Source: Dehalococcoidia bacterium
Lineage (GTDB): Bacteria > Chloroflexota > Dehalococcoidia > GIF9 > AB-539-J10
Length of the DNA stretch: 48,613 nt
Reading direction: 5' to 3'
Assembly (NCBI GenBank): GCA_030610855.1
Contig: JAUWQY010000011.1
Span: forward strand, 1-48,613
Both the position numbers and the translations under genes were made by a program. Under the pieces are notes generated by a model. It did no database searches. It was not told the origin of the DNA and saw nothing but the letters and a program-made list of their open reading frames with translations. This document shows, piece after piece, positions 1 through 9,668 of the stretch. The first letter of the stretch is position 1. Every line of letters begins with the position of its first letter.

Positions 1-1
1 T

Positions 2-280
2 CTGAAGAGCATTCCCGGCCTGGAGCTGATAGAGTTTCCCGATGCGCGGGAGGATGGCCTATGTTGTGGCGGTGGTGGAGGTAGGATATGGATGGACACC
101 CCTAAAGGAGAGAGGTTCTCTGACATCAGGACGGAGCAGGCTCTTGAGAAGGGCGCCGACATAATAGCCGTGGCCTGCCCGTACTGCGCCCTTAACTACA
201 GGGATAGCGTGCTCTCCATGGGCAAGGCGGAGGCCATGCAGGTTAAAGATATCGCTGAGCTTGTTGCTCAGGCAATGTGA
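2..280 (+). CDS. CCG-domain Fe-S oxidoreductase, C-terminal fragment (5' end outside window)
   Basis: This is the last 92 residues of an iron-sulfur protein whose start lies before the window. The reading frame is open from base 2. It shows the second cysteine-rich motif of the HdrB/HdrD/GlpC family, LCCGGGGGRIW, followed about 40 residues later by CPYC, the usual spacing for the last ligands of a CCG domain. Family members bind a non-cubane or [4Fe-4S] cluster and reduce disulfides or pass electrons to quinones. It ends 15 bases before the HdrA-like gene that follows, so it is probably the first visible gene of the same operon. The exact subfamily cannot be set without the N-terminal part. 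Confidence 0.8.
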   Translation: MKSIPGLELIEFPDAREDGLCCGGGGGRIWMDTPKGERFSDIRTEQALEKGADIIAVACPYCALNYRDSVLSMGKAEAMQVKDIAELVAQAM

Positions 281-295
281 TGATGGAGTAGTGAC

Positions 296-3200
296 ATGGA
301 AGAGATAAGGATCGGCGTTTACATCTGCCACTGCGGACTGAACATCGCTGGCACGGTGAATGTGGAAGACGTAGCAAAGTACACTGCCACTCTGCCTAAC
401 GTAGTAGTCTCTCGTCACTACAGGTATATGTGTTCTGATCCGGGGCAGGACCTCATCAGGAGCGACATTAAGCACCTTGCGCTGAACCGCGTTGTGGTCG
501 CTTCCTGCTCCCCGAGAATGCATGAGCTCACATTTCGCAAGACTGTTGAGAGTGGAGGACTGAATCCCTATCTCTACGAGCATGCCAACATCAGGGAGCA
601 ATGTTCCTGGGTCCACGATGATAGGAAACTGGCTACCAATAAGGCGAAGGATTTGGTGAGGGCGGCCGTAATGCGAGTTCATCACCATGAGCCTCTGGTG
701 ATCAGGGAGGTGCCTCTTAATCCCAACGTGTTGGTTATTGGGGGTGGGATTGCAGGGATGCAGGCGTCGCTCGATATTGCCAATGGACAGAAGAAGGTGT
801 ATCTGGTAGAGAGGGAGCCCAGTATTGGCGGGCGTATGGCACAGCTGGACAGGACGTTTCCCACTCTCGACTGTGCTGAGTGTATTCTCACGCCGAAGAT
901 GTCCGATGTGGGGCATCATCCTTTTATCGAGCTCCTGGCCTATAGCGAGGTGGAGGAGGTCTCCGGCTCGATAGGTGATTTCAAGGTGAAGGTGAGGAAG
1001 AAAGCGCGTTACGTGGACGTGGACAAATGCGTCGGCTGCGGAGATTGCGAGGAGAAATGTCCCCGCAGGACAGGTAGTGAATATGAAATGGGTCTGGCAG
1101 AGCGGGGAATGGCCTATATTCCGTTTCCTCAAGCCATCCCCAATGTTGCCACCATCGATCGGAGGGAGGAAAGGCCCTGCAAGGCAGCCTGCAAGGAAGC
1201 CTGCCCGATTCATATGAATGTGCTGGGCTATGCCTCTTTGATCAAGGAAGGGAGATTCGAAGAGGCTTACGAGGTTATAAGAAGAACCAATCCGCTACCT
1301 GCGGTATGCGGTAGGGTCTGCTATGCCCCTTGTCAGGAGGCCTGTAACCGGGGGCAATTCGATGAACACATAGCCATCAGAGAGCTAAAACGCTTTGCTG
1401 CCGACCAGGAACTGAAGATGGGTAAGGGAAAGGCTGTACCGGTGGAAAGGACCAAAGAGGAACAGGTGGCCATTGTCGGCTCCGGTCCAGCCGGTCTAGC
1501 CTGTGCCTACGATCTGGTGAGGCAGGGCTATCCAGTTACGGTGTTTGAGTCTGGCCCTGAGGCCGGAGGTCTACTGCGCTGGGGTATCCCCGAATACCGA
1601 CTGCCCAAAAAGATGCTCAGTAACGATATAAGCTATATACAGGATTTGGGTGTAGAGATTAAGACGAATACCCCGGTGAAAAACCTCAGTGAGATCTTCG
1701 ACCAGGGCTACAAAGCCGTTTTCCTGGGCACGGGTGCTGGCATGAGTCAAAGGATGGGGATTCCGGGTGAGAATGCCCCCGGAGTCTTTCATGCCCTTGA
1801 TTTCCTGAAGCAGGTCAACTTTGGCGTTGAGGTCGACCTGGGAAGCAAAGTGGCGGTCATCGGTGGCGGTAATGCGGCTGTTGATGCGGCTCGAGTAGCC
1901 CGGCGCCTCGGTGTTGAAGATGTAACTGTGGTTTATCGTCGCGGCCGTGATGAGATGCCCGCTATCCCCAGTGAGATTGAAGAGATGGAACATGAAGGAG
2001 TGAAGATTGAGTTCCTGGCAGCGCCAGTCAAAGTACTATCTGACAATAAGGGGGTCACCGGGATTCAGTGTATTCGTATGGAGATGGGCGAACCTGATGC
2101 CAGCGGTCGCCGACGCCCCGTACCCGTCAAGGGCTCTGAATTCACGATAGAGGTTGACCATGTGATCATGGCTATCGGCCAGAGCGTGGATAAGGCCGTG
2201 CTACCCGAAGGTCTAGCCTACACTGACTGGGGGACCCTCTCCGTTGACCCGGTTACTCTGCAAACTAACATTGACGGCGTGTTCGCTGGGGGCGATGTAG
2301 TCTCGGGTCCGGCTGATGTTATTGGCGCAATAGCTACCGGTAAGAGGGCGGCTTGCTCCATAAACGCATACCTGAGAGGAGAGGAGCTAAGCATTGAGGA
2401 AGGCGGGAAGGTGGAAAAGCTCAGCGAAGAGGAACTCGCCAGAATCAAGCAGCGCTTTGCATCTCGAAAGAGGGTGAGAGCGGGCAAACTGGAGCCGGAG
2501 AAGCGGATCGATAGCTTTGAAGAAGTTGAGCAGACTTACTCGCCCGACGAAGCTCAGGAGGAAGCCGAGCGCTGTTTGGCCTCAATGGTGGAGGGATGTT
2601 TTGAGTGCGGTGAATGCAAGCAGGTATGTGAGGCCAAGGCCATAGATTTCGAGCAGACCGATCAGATCGTCGAGCTGGAGGTCGGCTCGATCATCGTAGC
2701 TACCGGCTACGACCAGTTTGATTCGTCGGTGATACCTCAATATGGATACAAGAGATACGCCAACGTCTTAACCGGGCTTGAATTTGAGAGACTAACCTGT
2801 GCCGCAGGCCCGACTGAAGGAAAGATCCTGTTGAAGGACGGTCGGCCGCCAGAAAGTGTGGCCATTGTGCACTGTGTGGGCAGCCGGGACCAAAACTATC
2901 ATGAGTACTGCTCCAGAGTATGCTGCATGTATGGGCTCAAATATGCTCATTTGATAAAAGAACTCGCCAATGCTGAAGTATATGAATTCTATATTGACAT
3001 GCGTTGCTTTGGAGAAGGCTACGAAGAGTTCTATAAGCGCGTGTCGGAGGAGGGGGTGAATTTCATACGGGGAAAGGTGGCCAAGATTACAGACGAGGCC
3101 GTGATCGATGAAGAGAAGGGCAAGCTGATTGTGGTCAGTGAGGATACTCTTCTCGGCAAGATGATACGGGTCCCGGTGGACATGGTTATACTGTGTTCTG

Positions 3201-3679
3201 CCCTGGAGGCACGCTCCGACGCCGAGAATGTGGCCAGGCTCTTCAATCTTAATCGTAGGGCGGATGGCTTCTTCCTTGAGAGGCATGTCAAGCTCGATCC
3301 TGTGGCCACCCCGACAGACGGCATTTTTATCGCTGGCTGCTGTGAAGCTCCAAGAGATATTCCTGATACTGTGGCGCAGGCCGAGGCAGCAGCCGCCAAA
3401 GTCCTGTCGCTGATAAGCAAGGGTACTGTGACACTTGAGGCTGCTATCTCAACTGTCGATGAAGCTATCTGCCACGGATGCGGACGCTGTGAAGAGGTGT
3501 GTACGTTTTCTGCTCCCAAGGTTATCAGCAAGGACGGCAATCTGGTCTCAAGCATAAACGAAGCCTTATGCAAAGGATGTGGTGCGTGTGCCGTGGTCTG
3601 CCCCACGGGAGCAATAACAATAAGGCATTTCACCCCGGATGAGATACTGGCTCAAGTTGCTGCTCTGACGGAGGCGTAA
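296..3679 (+). CDS. hdrA: HdrA-like flavoprotein with inserted GltD/NfnB-like module
   Basis: This 1127-residue protein is a heterodisulfide reductase subunit A, the flavin- and iron-sulfur subunit that bifurcates electrons in the soluble cytoplasmic HdrABC complex. Residues 1-140 are the HdrA N-terminal domain (GVYICHCG). The FAD site VLVIGGGIAG is near 146, the cluster motif DCAEC near 192, and a 4Fe-4S motif CVGCGDCEEKC near 245. Residues of about 288-768 are a glutamate-synthase small-subunit/NfnB-like insertion with its own cysteine clusters and two nucleotide sites (VAIVGSGPAG near 391, VAVIGGGNAAVD near 520). HdrA sequence then resumes at CFECGECKQVC. Two C-terminal 4Fe-4S motifs lie near 1059 and 1092. 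Ordinary HdrA is about 650 residues. MvhD follows 2 bases later. Assignment is firm; substrate and NAD(P) preference are not visible. Confidence 0.92.
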   Translation: MEEIRIGVYICHCGLNIAGTVNVEDVAKYTATLPNVVVSRHYRYMCSDPGQDLIRSDIKHLALNRVVVASCSPRMHELTFRKTVESGGLNPYLYEHANIREQCSWVHDDRKLATNKAKDLVRAAVMRVHHHEPLVIREVPLNPNVLVIGGGIAGMQASLDIANGQKKVYLVEREPSIGGRMAQLDRTFPTLDCAECILTPKMSDVGHHPFIELLAYSEVEEVSGSIGDFKVKVRKKARYVDVDKCVGCGDCEEKCPRRTGSEYEMGLAERGMAYIPFPQAIPNVATIDRREERPCKAACKEACPIHMNVLGYASLIKEGRFEEAYEVIRRTNPLPAVCGRVCYAPCQEACNRGQFDEHIAIRELKRFAADQELKMGKGKAVPVERTKEEQVAIVGSGPAGLACAYDLVRQGYPVTVFESGPEAGGLLRWGIPEYRLPKKMLSNDISYIQDLGVEIKTNTPVKNLSEIFDQGYKAVFLGTGAGMSQRMGIPGENAPGVFHALDFLKQVNFGVEVDLGSKVAVIGGGNAAVDAARVARRLGVEDVTVVYRRGRDEMPAIPSEIEEMEHEGVKIEFLAAPVKVLSDNKGVTGIQCIRMEMGEPDASGRRRPVPVKGSEFTIEVDHVIMAIGQSVDKAVLPEGLAYTDWGTLSVDPVTLQTNIDGVFAGGDVVSGPADVIGAIATGKRAACSINAYLRGEELSIEEGGKVEKLSEEELARIKQRFASRKRVRAGKLEPEKRIDSFEEVEQTYSPDEAQEEAERCLASMVEGCFECGECKQVCEAKAIDFEQTDQIVELEVGSIIVATGYDQFDSSVIPQYGYKRYANVLTGLEFERLTCAAGPTEGKILLKDGRPPESVAIVHCVGSRDQNYHEYCSRVCCMYGLKYAHLIKELANAEVYEFYIDMRCFGEGYEEFYKRVSEEGVNFIRGKVAKITDEAVIDEEKGKLIVVSEDTLLGKMIRVPVDMVILCSALEARSDAENVARLFNLNRRADGFFLERHVKLDPVATPTDGIFIAGCCEAPRDIPDTVAQAEAAAAKVLSLISKGTVTLEAAISTVDEAICHGCGRCEEVCTFSAPKVISKDGNLVSSINEALCKGCGACAVVCPTGAITIRHFTPDEILAQVAALTEA

Positions 3680-3681
3680 TA

Positions 3682-4110
3682 ATGGCTGGATTTGAACCTC
3701 AAATCATTGCTTTTTGCTGCAATTGGTGCACCTATGCTGCTGCTGACCTGGCTGGGACAAGCCGCGTTCAGTATCCGGCGAATGTCAGGATTGTACGGGT
3801 GATGTGCAGTGGCATGGTGAATCCTATATACGTGCTGAAGGCCTTTGAGGGTGGTGCCGACGGCGTTCTAATCGCGGGTTGTCATCTTACCGATTGTCAC
3901 TATATAGACGGCCCTGTGAAGTGCGATGCCGCGGTTGACAAACTGAGAAAGATGCTGCATGTGCTCGGTCTGGAAGATGAACGTTTGAGGCGCGAGATGA
4001 TATCTACCTCTGAAGGAGTGGTATTCGCTCGGGTAATCAAGGAAATGGTAGAGCAACTCAAGAAGTCGGGTCCCTCACCTCTCAAAGTCAAGATGGAGGC
4101 TCTGGCGTGA
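3682..4110 (+). CDS. mvhD: MvhD/FlpD-type [2Fe-2S] electron-transfer subunit
   Basis: A 142-residue protein of the MvhD (methyl-viologen-reducing hydrogenase delta) family, which docks on HdrA and delivers electrons to it from a hydrogenase, formate dehydrogenase or Flx-type dehydrogenase. The family pattern is plain: FCCNWCTYAAADLAGTSR near the start, then MCSGM and AGCHLTDCHY, giving the five or so cysteines expected for a [2Fe-2S] cluster. It starts 2 bases after the preceding HdrA stop and overlaps the next gene by 4 bases, so it is translationally coupled to both. No hydrogenase large subunit is present in the window. A fused version of this gene and the next occurs at 11908-13491. Confidence 0.93.
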   Translation: MAGFEPQIIAFCCNWCTYAAADLAGTSRVQYPANVRIVRVMCSGMVNPIYVLKAFEGGADGVLIAGCHLTDCHYIDGPVKCDAAVDKLRKMLHVLGLEDERLRREMISTSEGVVFARVIKEMVEQLKKSGPSPLKVKMEALA

Positions 4111-5255
4111 ACTTAGAGGACATTATTCAGAAGACCAAGACTTACTATTGCCTGGAGTGCGGCAAGTGCACAAGCATATGTCCCGTCGCTAGATATGATT
4201 CAGGGTTCTCTCCGCGGATGATTATTGAGCATGCCCTTCTGGGCTTTGAGGATGACTTGGTTCAGAACAAGAAACTCTTTTCCTGCCTGACCTGCTATAC
4301 CTGCCAGCCGGAATGTCCCAGTGATGTTGACTTTCCCGTCTTCGTGCGTGAAGCAAGGAGCATAGCGCAGGACAACGGGCAATACGGTATCTGTGCTCAC
4401 TCCGGACAACTGCAGTCTCTGGCGAGGCTCATGACAAGCCCCGCTATCAAGCAGAACAGACTGGAATGGCTTTCCAAGGAGTACCGCGTTTCAGAAGACA
4501 GTGACGTCCTTCTCTGGGTGGGGTGTGCCCCCTATTTCGAGCCCATCTTTGAGGACCTGGAGTTCAGTGCTCTCGACATAATCAGGGCGAGCCTCAAGAT
4601 CATGAACCTGTTGGGAATCGAGCCCAAGCTACTTCCTAATGAGCGGTGCTGCGGTCATGATGCACTCTGGACTGGCGACGTCGAGACATTTAAGAGACTG
4701 GCTGAGCACAATGCCACACAGATCAAGGAGGCAAAGGTCAAGAAGATAGTCTTTTCCTGTCCCGAGGGTTATCGCACATTCAAACTGGACTACCCCAACC
4801 ATGTCGACCTGGGTTGTGAAGTACAGCATCTTTCTGAATTCTTGGCCGAGAAGATGGGGCAAAACGGACTGAAGTTTAAGGAGATCAAGAAGAAGGTCAC
4901 CTATCAGGACCCTTGCAGGTTAGGAAGGCACTTAGGCGTCTATGATGCCCCGCGGAAGGTGCTTGAGTCGATTCCTGGCATAGAACTGATTGAGATGAAA
5001 CACAGCGGACGGGAGTCCATTTGCTGCGGCACCAGTGCCTTTACTAATTGCGACTCGTATTCCAATTTGCTGAGAGCTGAGAGGTTATCTGAGGCCGCGG
5101 CCACGGGAGCAGACGTGCTCATAACTGCCTGTCCTAAATGCCAGACCCATTTTAGATGCGCCATGACGGACAAAGGGGAGGAGCATCGACCAACTCCGAA
5201 GATTGAGATTATGGATCTGGCAAACCTGGTAGCAGATGCCATTGGAGAGGAATAA
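4107..5255 (+). CDS. hdrD: HdrC-HdrB fusion (HdrD-like) disulfide reductase subunit
   Basis: A 382-residue protein that joins HdrC and HdrB, the parts carrying electrons to, and catalysing, disulfide reduction. Residues 1-95 are HdrC-like with two 4Fe-4S motifs (CLECGKCTSICP, CLTCYTCQPECP). Two CCG domains follow, WVGC...CCGHDALW and DPCRLGRH...CCGTSAF...CPKC, which in HdrB hold the non-cubane clusters. The start is GTG at 4107, overlapping the mvhD stop. The last base of its stop codon is the first base of the next start. Methanogen HdrD is also an HdrC-HdrB fusion but sits with a membrane cytochrome, which is absent here. The native disulfide is unknown in a bacterium lacking coenzymes M and B. 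Confidence 0.9.
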   Translation: MNLEDIIQKTKTYYCLECGKCTSICPVARYDSGFSPRMIIEHALLGFEDDLVQNKKLFSCLTCYTCQPECPSDVDFPVFVREARSIAQDNGQYGICAHSGQLQSLARLMTSPAIKQNRLEWLSKEYRVSEDSDVLLWVGCAPYFEPIFEDLEFSALDIIRASLKIMNLLGIEPKLLPNERCCGHDALWTGDVETFKRLAEHNATQIKEAKVKKIVFSCPEGYRTFKLDYPNHVDLGCEVQHLSEFLAEKMGQNGLKFKEIKKKVTYQDPCRLGRHLGVYDAPRKVLESIPGIELIEMKHSGRESICCGTSAFTNCDSYSNLLRAERLSEAAATGADVLITACPKCQTHFRCAMTDKGEEHRPTPKIEIMDLANLVADAIGEE

Positions 5256-7987
5256 TGACTAACGGTGAGAATGGACGCAAATCCGTACTAGTAGTCGGTG
5301 GTGGCATAGCCGGGATGCAGTCTTCAATTGACCTGGCTAATATGGGCTTTCAGGTCTATCTGGTGGAAAAGGCACCCAGCATCGGGGGCAGAATGGCGCA
5401 ATTGGACAAGACGTTTCCCACCAACGATTGCGCTATGTGCATCCTTGCCCCCAAGATGATGGAGGCTAATTCGCATCCCAATATTGATCTCCTCACTTAT
5501 TCTGAGGTGGAAAAGGTCTCCGGTGAGGTGGGCAAGTTCGAAGTCAAGATAAGGAAGAAACCAGCTTTTGTTGATTGGGACAAATGCACGGGATGTGGCC
5601 TCTGCGTGGAAGGGTGCCCCGTCACCATACCAAACGAATTCGACGTTGGGGTGGGAACAAGAAAAGCTATCTACATATTCTTTGCTCAGGCTGTTCCCAA
5701 GAAATGTGTGATAGACAAGAGGGAAGATAGACCCTGTAAAGCGGCATGCATAGACGCTTGCCCGGTGCATACCAATGTGCCCGGATATCTCAAGCTCATT
5801 GCAGAGGGGGAGTTCAAAGCGGCGTATAAGCTCATCAGGGAGACGAATCCTTTCCCCGCCGTTGTCGGGCGGGTATGCTATGCACCTTGTGAAAAGGCCT
5901 GTAATCGCGGAGAACTAGATGAGCCGCTGTGTATCCGCGACCTGAAGAGGGTTCCCTCCGATCAGTGGAATATCGAAGAACTGGAAGTGCCGGTGGTTGC
6001 GAAGACGGACAAGAAAGTAGCGGTCATAGGTGCAGGCCCTGCCGGTCTTGCGGCTGCCAATGATCTGGCCCTGAAGGGTCACAGTGTGACGGTTCTGGAA
6101 GCCCTTCCCGAACCCGGAGGTATGCTTCGTGTTGGCATACCTGAGTATCGCCTTCCCAACGGCATTCTGCGCCAGGAAATAGGCTACATTGAAAAGCTTG
6201 GCGTGGATATAAAGACCGGCGTGCAAGTTGGCAGGGATATTACCCTCAAGAAACTGAAGGAAGACTACGATGCCGTCTTCCTTGCTGTTGGAGCACACGG
6301 CGGCATGCGGCTGGGAGTGGAGGGAGAGGATATTCCCGGAGTAATGGAGGGGATAGGATTTCTCCGTGCGGCAAGTCTCGGGCAGAAGGTGAATGTTGGA
6401 AAGCAGGTGGCGGTGATCGGCGGCGGAAATACGGCTATCGACTGTGCCTGCACGGCAATGCGACTGGGAGCAAAAGAAGTAACCATCGTTTATCGTCGTT
6501 CGCGCGCTGAGATGCCTGCCTCCGCGGAGGAAGTAACGGCAGCAGAAAAGGAAGGGATAAAGATCGAGTTCTTGACTACTCCGATCGGCTTCTCTGCCAG
6601 GAACAAGAAGCTGGCCGGTATGGAGTGTGTGCGGATGAAACTCGGGGAGCCAGATGCCAGCGGTCGTCCCCGACCTATCCCCATCGAAGGTTCTGAATTC
6701 ACCATTCCGGTGGATACGGTGATTGCTGCCTTGGGACAAGTGGCGGAAACAGATTTCGTTGAGGAGTTAGGAGTTTCGCTTTCCAAGAGAGGCACGATAG
6801 AAACCGATCCTAAGACCGGGGCCACCAACGTTGAAGGGTTATTTGCCGGCGGCGATGTAGTTACCGGACCAGCTTACGTGATCGATGCTATTGCGGCAGG
6901 GAAGAAGGCAGCTCGATCTATCGACCAATACTTGAACGGACAAGCTCTTGAACCTGAGGAACCGGCAAAGGAACCGGAGAAGTTTTCGAAGGAAGAGATA
7001 GAAGACCGCAAGAAGCGCTTTCCTGCTAGAGACAGGGTGAAGGTGAGGGAGGAGCCCGTTAAGAAGAGGGTGCAGGACTTCCGTGAAGTGGCTCTGGGAT
7101 ACTCGGTAGAGGAAGGCAGAGAGGAAGCTTCACGCTGTCTTGCCGGACAAATAGAAGGATGTATTGAATGCCGTGAATGTGAACGGCGATGTGAGCCGGA
7201 TGCGATAGTCTATACGATGAAGGATGAGACCATTGAACTCGACGTAAGCGCGATAATAGTCGCTACGGGACTCGGCCTATACGATATCTCACCACTAACT
7301 GAGTACGGCTATGGAAAGATCAAGAACGTGATTACTGCCATGGAATTCGAGAGATTGACTGCGGCATCCGGCCCCACTATGGGAGAATTGAGGCGAGCTT
7401 CGGATGGCAGGATACCTGAGAATATAGCTTTTATCCAATGTGTCGGCTCTCGGGATCACAGGCATAAGGTTTATTGTTCCAGCGTCTGCTGCATGCATGC
7501 CACCAAGGAGGCGATGCTTGCCTACGAGCATCGTCCAGGGACAAAATCGACTATATTCTACATGGATATGAGAGCTGTAGGTAAGAGATTTCAGGAGTAC
7601 ATTCTGAGGGCGAAGAAAGACTACAATGTCACGTATATCAGGGGGCGGCCGGGCAGGATTGAGGTTAACCCTGAAAATGAGAACCCGATTATCTGGTATG
7701 AGGAAACTACGAGCGGAGAAGTGAAGAAGTTTGAGGCAGAACTAGTGGTTCTTGCCCAGGCCATGGTGCCTCAAATCAGCGAAGAACTGGCAAGAACACT
7801 AGGTGTAGAGTTAGATGAAGAAGGCTTTGTAAAGACTCCCGACAAGTTGCTTCGGCCGCTGGATACTACAAGGCCTGGCATATTTGCCTGTGGCTATGTC
7901 CATAGTCCCCGCGATATCCCGGATTCAGTAACTCAGGCCTCGGGGGCAGCAGGCAGGGCAGCTGAAGCGATAGCAGGAGGCAAGTAA
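5255..7987 (+). CDS. HdrA core with GltD-like insertion, lacking N-terminal and C-terminal HdrA domains
   Basis: A 910-residue flavoprotein that starts directly at the HdrA FAD domain (VLVVGGGIAGMQ near residue 11), so the usual 140-residue HdrA N-terminal domain is missing. DCAMCILAPKM near 58 and CTGCGLCVEGC near 111 are HdrA signatures. Residues of about 154-636 are a GltD/NfnB-like insertion at the same position as in the 296-3679 protein, with KVAVIGAGPAG and VAVIGGGNTAIDC. HdrA sequence resumes at CIECRECERRC near 637 and ends without the C-terminal double ferredoxin. The gene is coupled to the preceding hdrD by a one-base overlap. The next gene carries exactly the missing end domains, so the two probably act together, in a way that recalls QmoA and QmoB. 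Function is inferred from domains only. Confidence 0.87.
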   Translation: MTNGENGRKSVLVVGGGIAGMQSSIDLANMGFQVYLVEKAPSIGGRMAQLDKTFPTNDCAMCILAPKMMEANSHPNIDLLTYSEVEKVSGEVGKFEVKIRKKPAFVDWDKCTGCGLCVEGCPVTIPNEFDVGVGTRKAIYIFFAQAVPKKCVIDKREDRPCKAACIDACPVHTNVPGYLKLIAEGEFKAAYKLIRETNPFPAVVGRVCYAPCEKACNRGELDEPLCIRDLKRVPSDQWNIEELEVPVVAKTDKKVAVIGAGPAGLAAANDLALKGHSVTVLEALPEPGGMLRVGIPEYRLPNGILRQEIGYIEKLGVDIKTGVQVGRDITLKKLKEDYDAVFLAVGAHGGMRLGVEGEDIPGVMEGIGFLRAASLGQKVNVGKQVAVIGGGNTAIDCACTAMRLGAKEVTIVYRRSRAEMPASAEEVTAAEKEGIKIEFLTTPIGFSARNKKLAGMECVRMKLGEPDASGRPRPIPIEGSEFTIPVDTVIAALGQVAETDFVEELGVSLSKRGTIETDPKTGATNVEGLFAGGDVVTGPAYVIDAIAAGKKAARSIDQYLNGQALEPEEPAKEPEKFSKEEIEDRKKRFPARDRVKVREEPVKKRVQDFREVALGYSVEEGREEASRCLAGQIEGCIECRECERRCEPDAIVYTMKDETIELDVSAIIVATGLGLYDISPLTEYGYGKIKNVITAMEFERLTAASGPTMGELRRASDGRIPENIAFIQCVGSRDHRHKVYCSSVCCMHATKEAMLAYEHRPGTKSTIFYMDMRAVGKRFQEYILRAKKDYNVTYIRGRPGRIEVNPENENPIIWYEETTSGEVKKFEAELVVLAQAMVPQISEELARTLGVELDEEGFVKTPDKLLRPLDTTRPGIFACGYVHSPRDIPDSVTQASGAAGRAAEAIAGGK

Positions 7988-7988
7988 A

Positions 7989-9668
7989 GTGGAAGAACCT
8001 CGCGTAGGTGTTTTTGTCTGCCATTGCGGCATCAATATCGGGGCATATGTGAAGGTTCCGGACCTTGTCGAATATGCCAAGAAGCTACCAAATGTAGTGC
8101 ATGCCGAGCGCAACCTGTTTACCTGCTCCGAGGAAGGGATTTCAGCGATAAAGAAAGCGATCAAGGAGCACAATCTAAACCGGGTCGTAGTAGCTTCCTG
8201 TACCCCCAGAACCCATGAGCAGCTCTTCCGAGCTGCCTGCGAAGAGGCGGGCCTGAACAAATACCTCTTCGAGTTTGTTAACATAAGAGACCAATGCTCT
8301 TGGGTGCATATGCGTGAGCCTGAGAAAGCTACGGAAAAGGCCGGAGACCTCATAAGAATGGGAATAGCCAAGGCCAGGTTGCTGGAGCCGCTGCAAGAGA
8401 TTGAGATAAAGGTGACTCCTGCTGCCCTGGTGATTGGAGGGGGAGTTGTCGGGATGGAGGCAGCTTTGAACTTGGCCAGACAGGATTTCGACGTTCATCT
8501 GGTGGAGAAGGAATCAGAGCTCGGGGGGACTCTTCGCAGTATCAACAAGCTCTTTCAAACAAGCGAGGAAGCAGAGAAACTGATCAAGACGCTTGTTGAA
8601 CAGGTCAAAAGCCATCCCAAGATTTACACTCATCTTTCATCTAAGGCCAAAGAGGTAACCGGATTTATAGGCAACTTCGATGTCAATGTGGATGAGAAGG
8701 GAGAGGAGTGCAAATTCAACGTGGGTACTATTATAGTAGCCATCGGAGCTGAATCGTTAAGACCGACGGGTCAGTATGGCTATGGGAAGATGACTAATGT
8801 ACTCACTCAGCTTGAGCTTGAGGATCACATGAAGAGAGGCGAGCCCGTGGGCGAGAATATTGTAATGGTGAATTGTGTCGGCGCTCGTGTTCCTGAGAGA
8901 ACCTACTGCGGTAGAATCTGCTGCATGACGGCAATAAAGAATGCCTCCCTCATTAAGGAATCAAATCCAAAGGCGAAGGTCTGGATATTGCATCGAGACC
9001 TCATGACGTATGGTGTGGATTTCGAGAGATACTATCGAAAAGCCATGGAACTGGGGGTCAGATTCATCAGGTATAGCTTAGAAAGGCCTCCCGAAGTCAT
9101 CGGCGAGGGAAAGGTCGAAAGGATAAGAGTGTACCATGAATTATGGAGAAGGGAAATAGAACTCCCCTGCGATATGCTTGTTTTGACTACTCCCCTAATC
9201 CCCGCCGAGGATAGTCAGAACATCTCCAAGATGCTTAAGGTCTCCTTGGACGAGTTCGGTTTTTTTCTGGAGGCACACCTGAAGCTCCGTCCTGTGGAGT
9301 TTGCCATGGACGGAGTCTATGTCTGTGGCTCAGCACGCTGGCCTACAGATGTAACTGAGGGAGTTTCGCAAGCGTATGCGGCTGCTGCCAAGGCGGCCGG
9401 CCCACTGAGAATGGGCTATGTCAAGGCTGAGGCGATAAACGCGTCTGTTAATGAGGTTGAATGCACAGGCTGTGGGCTTTGCGAACTCCTGTGTCCCTTT
9501 CAGGCTATTGAGCTTCAGCTCAAACGTGACAGGATGGTGTCCCACGTCAATGAAGCGGTGTGTAAAGGCTGCGGCACGTGTTGTGCTGCCTGCCGCTCAG
9601 GAGCTATCACCATGCACCACTTCACTGATGAGCAGATTCTAGCACAGGTAGAAGCTCTATTTGGCTAA
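7989..9668 (+). CDS. HdrA/QmoB-like flavoprotein with N-terminal domain and C-terminal ferredoxin
   Basis: A 559-residue HdrA relative with a GTG start one base after the preceding stop. It has the N-terminal HdrA domain (GVFVCHCGINIG), a FAD site ALVIGGGVVGME near 146, and a C-terminal pair of 4Fe-4S motifs (CTGCGLCELLC near 492, CKGCGTCCAAC near 525). It lacks the cysteine-rich CILTPKM segment and the internal ferredoxin present in ordinary HdrA. This makes it complementary to the preceding 910-residue protein. The layout is nearer to QmoB than to HdrA, but there is no MvhD domain at its end and no QmoC in the window. It is probably an electron relay in the same complex. It is the last gene of the first Hdr set. 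Confidence 0.87.
   Translation: MEEPRVGVFVCHCGINIGAYVKVPDLVEYAKKLPNVVHAERNLFTCSEEGISAIKKAIKEHNLNRVVVASCTPRTHEQLFRAACEEAGLNKYLFEFVNIRDQCSWVHMREPEKATEKAGDLIRMGIAKARLLEPLQEIEIKVTPAALVIGGGVVGMEAALNLARQDFDVHLVEKESELGGTLRSINKLFQTSEEAEKLIKTLVEQVKSHPKIYTHLSSKAKEVTGFIGNFDVNVDEKGEECKFNVGTIIVAIGAESLRPTGQYGYGKMTNVLTQLELEDHMKRGEPVGENIVMVNCVGARVPERTYCGRICCMTAIKNASLIKESNPKAKVWILHRDLMTYGVDFERYYRKAMELGVRFIRYSLERPPEVIGEGKVERIRVYHELWRREIELPCDMLVLTTPLIPAEDSQNISKMLKVSLDEFGFFLEAHLKLRPVEFAMDGVYVCGSARWPTDVTEGVSQAYAAAAKAAGPLRMGYVKAEAINASVNEVECTGCGLCELLCPFQAIELQLKRDRMVSHVNEAVCKGCGTCCAACRSGAITMHHFTDEQILAQVEALFG

Noticed and set aside
59-1213. A 384-codon open frame on the minus strand opposite the first hdrA
   Set aside because: It lies wholly antisense to a strong HdrA gene, has no family likeness, and arises from codon bias of the sense strand.
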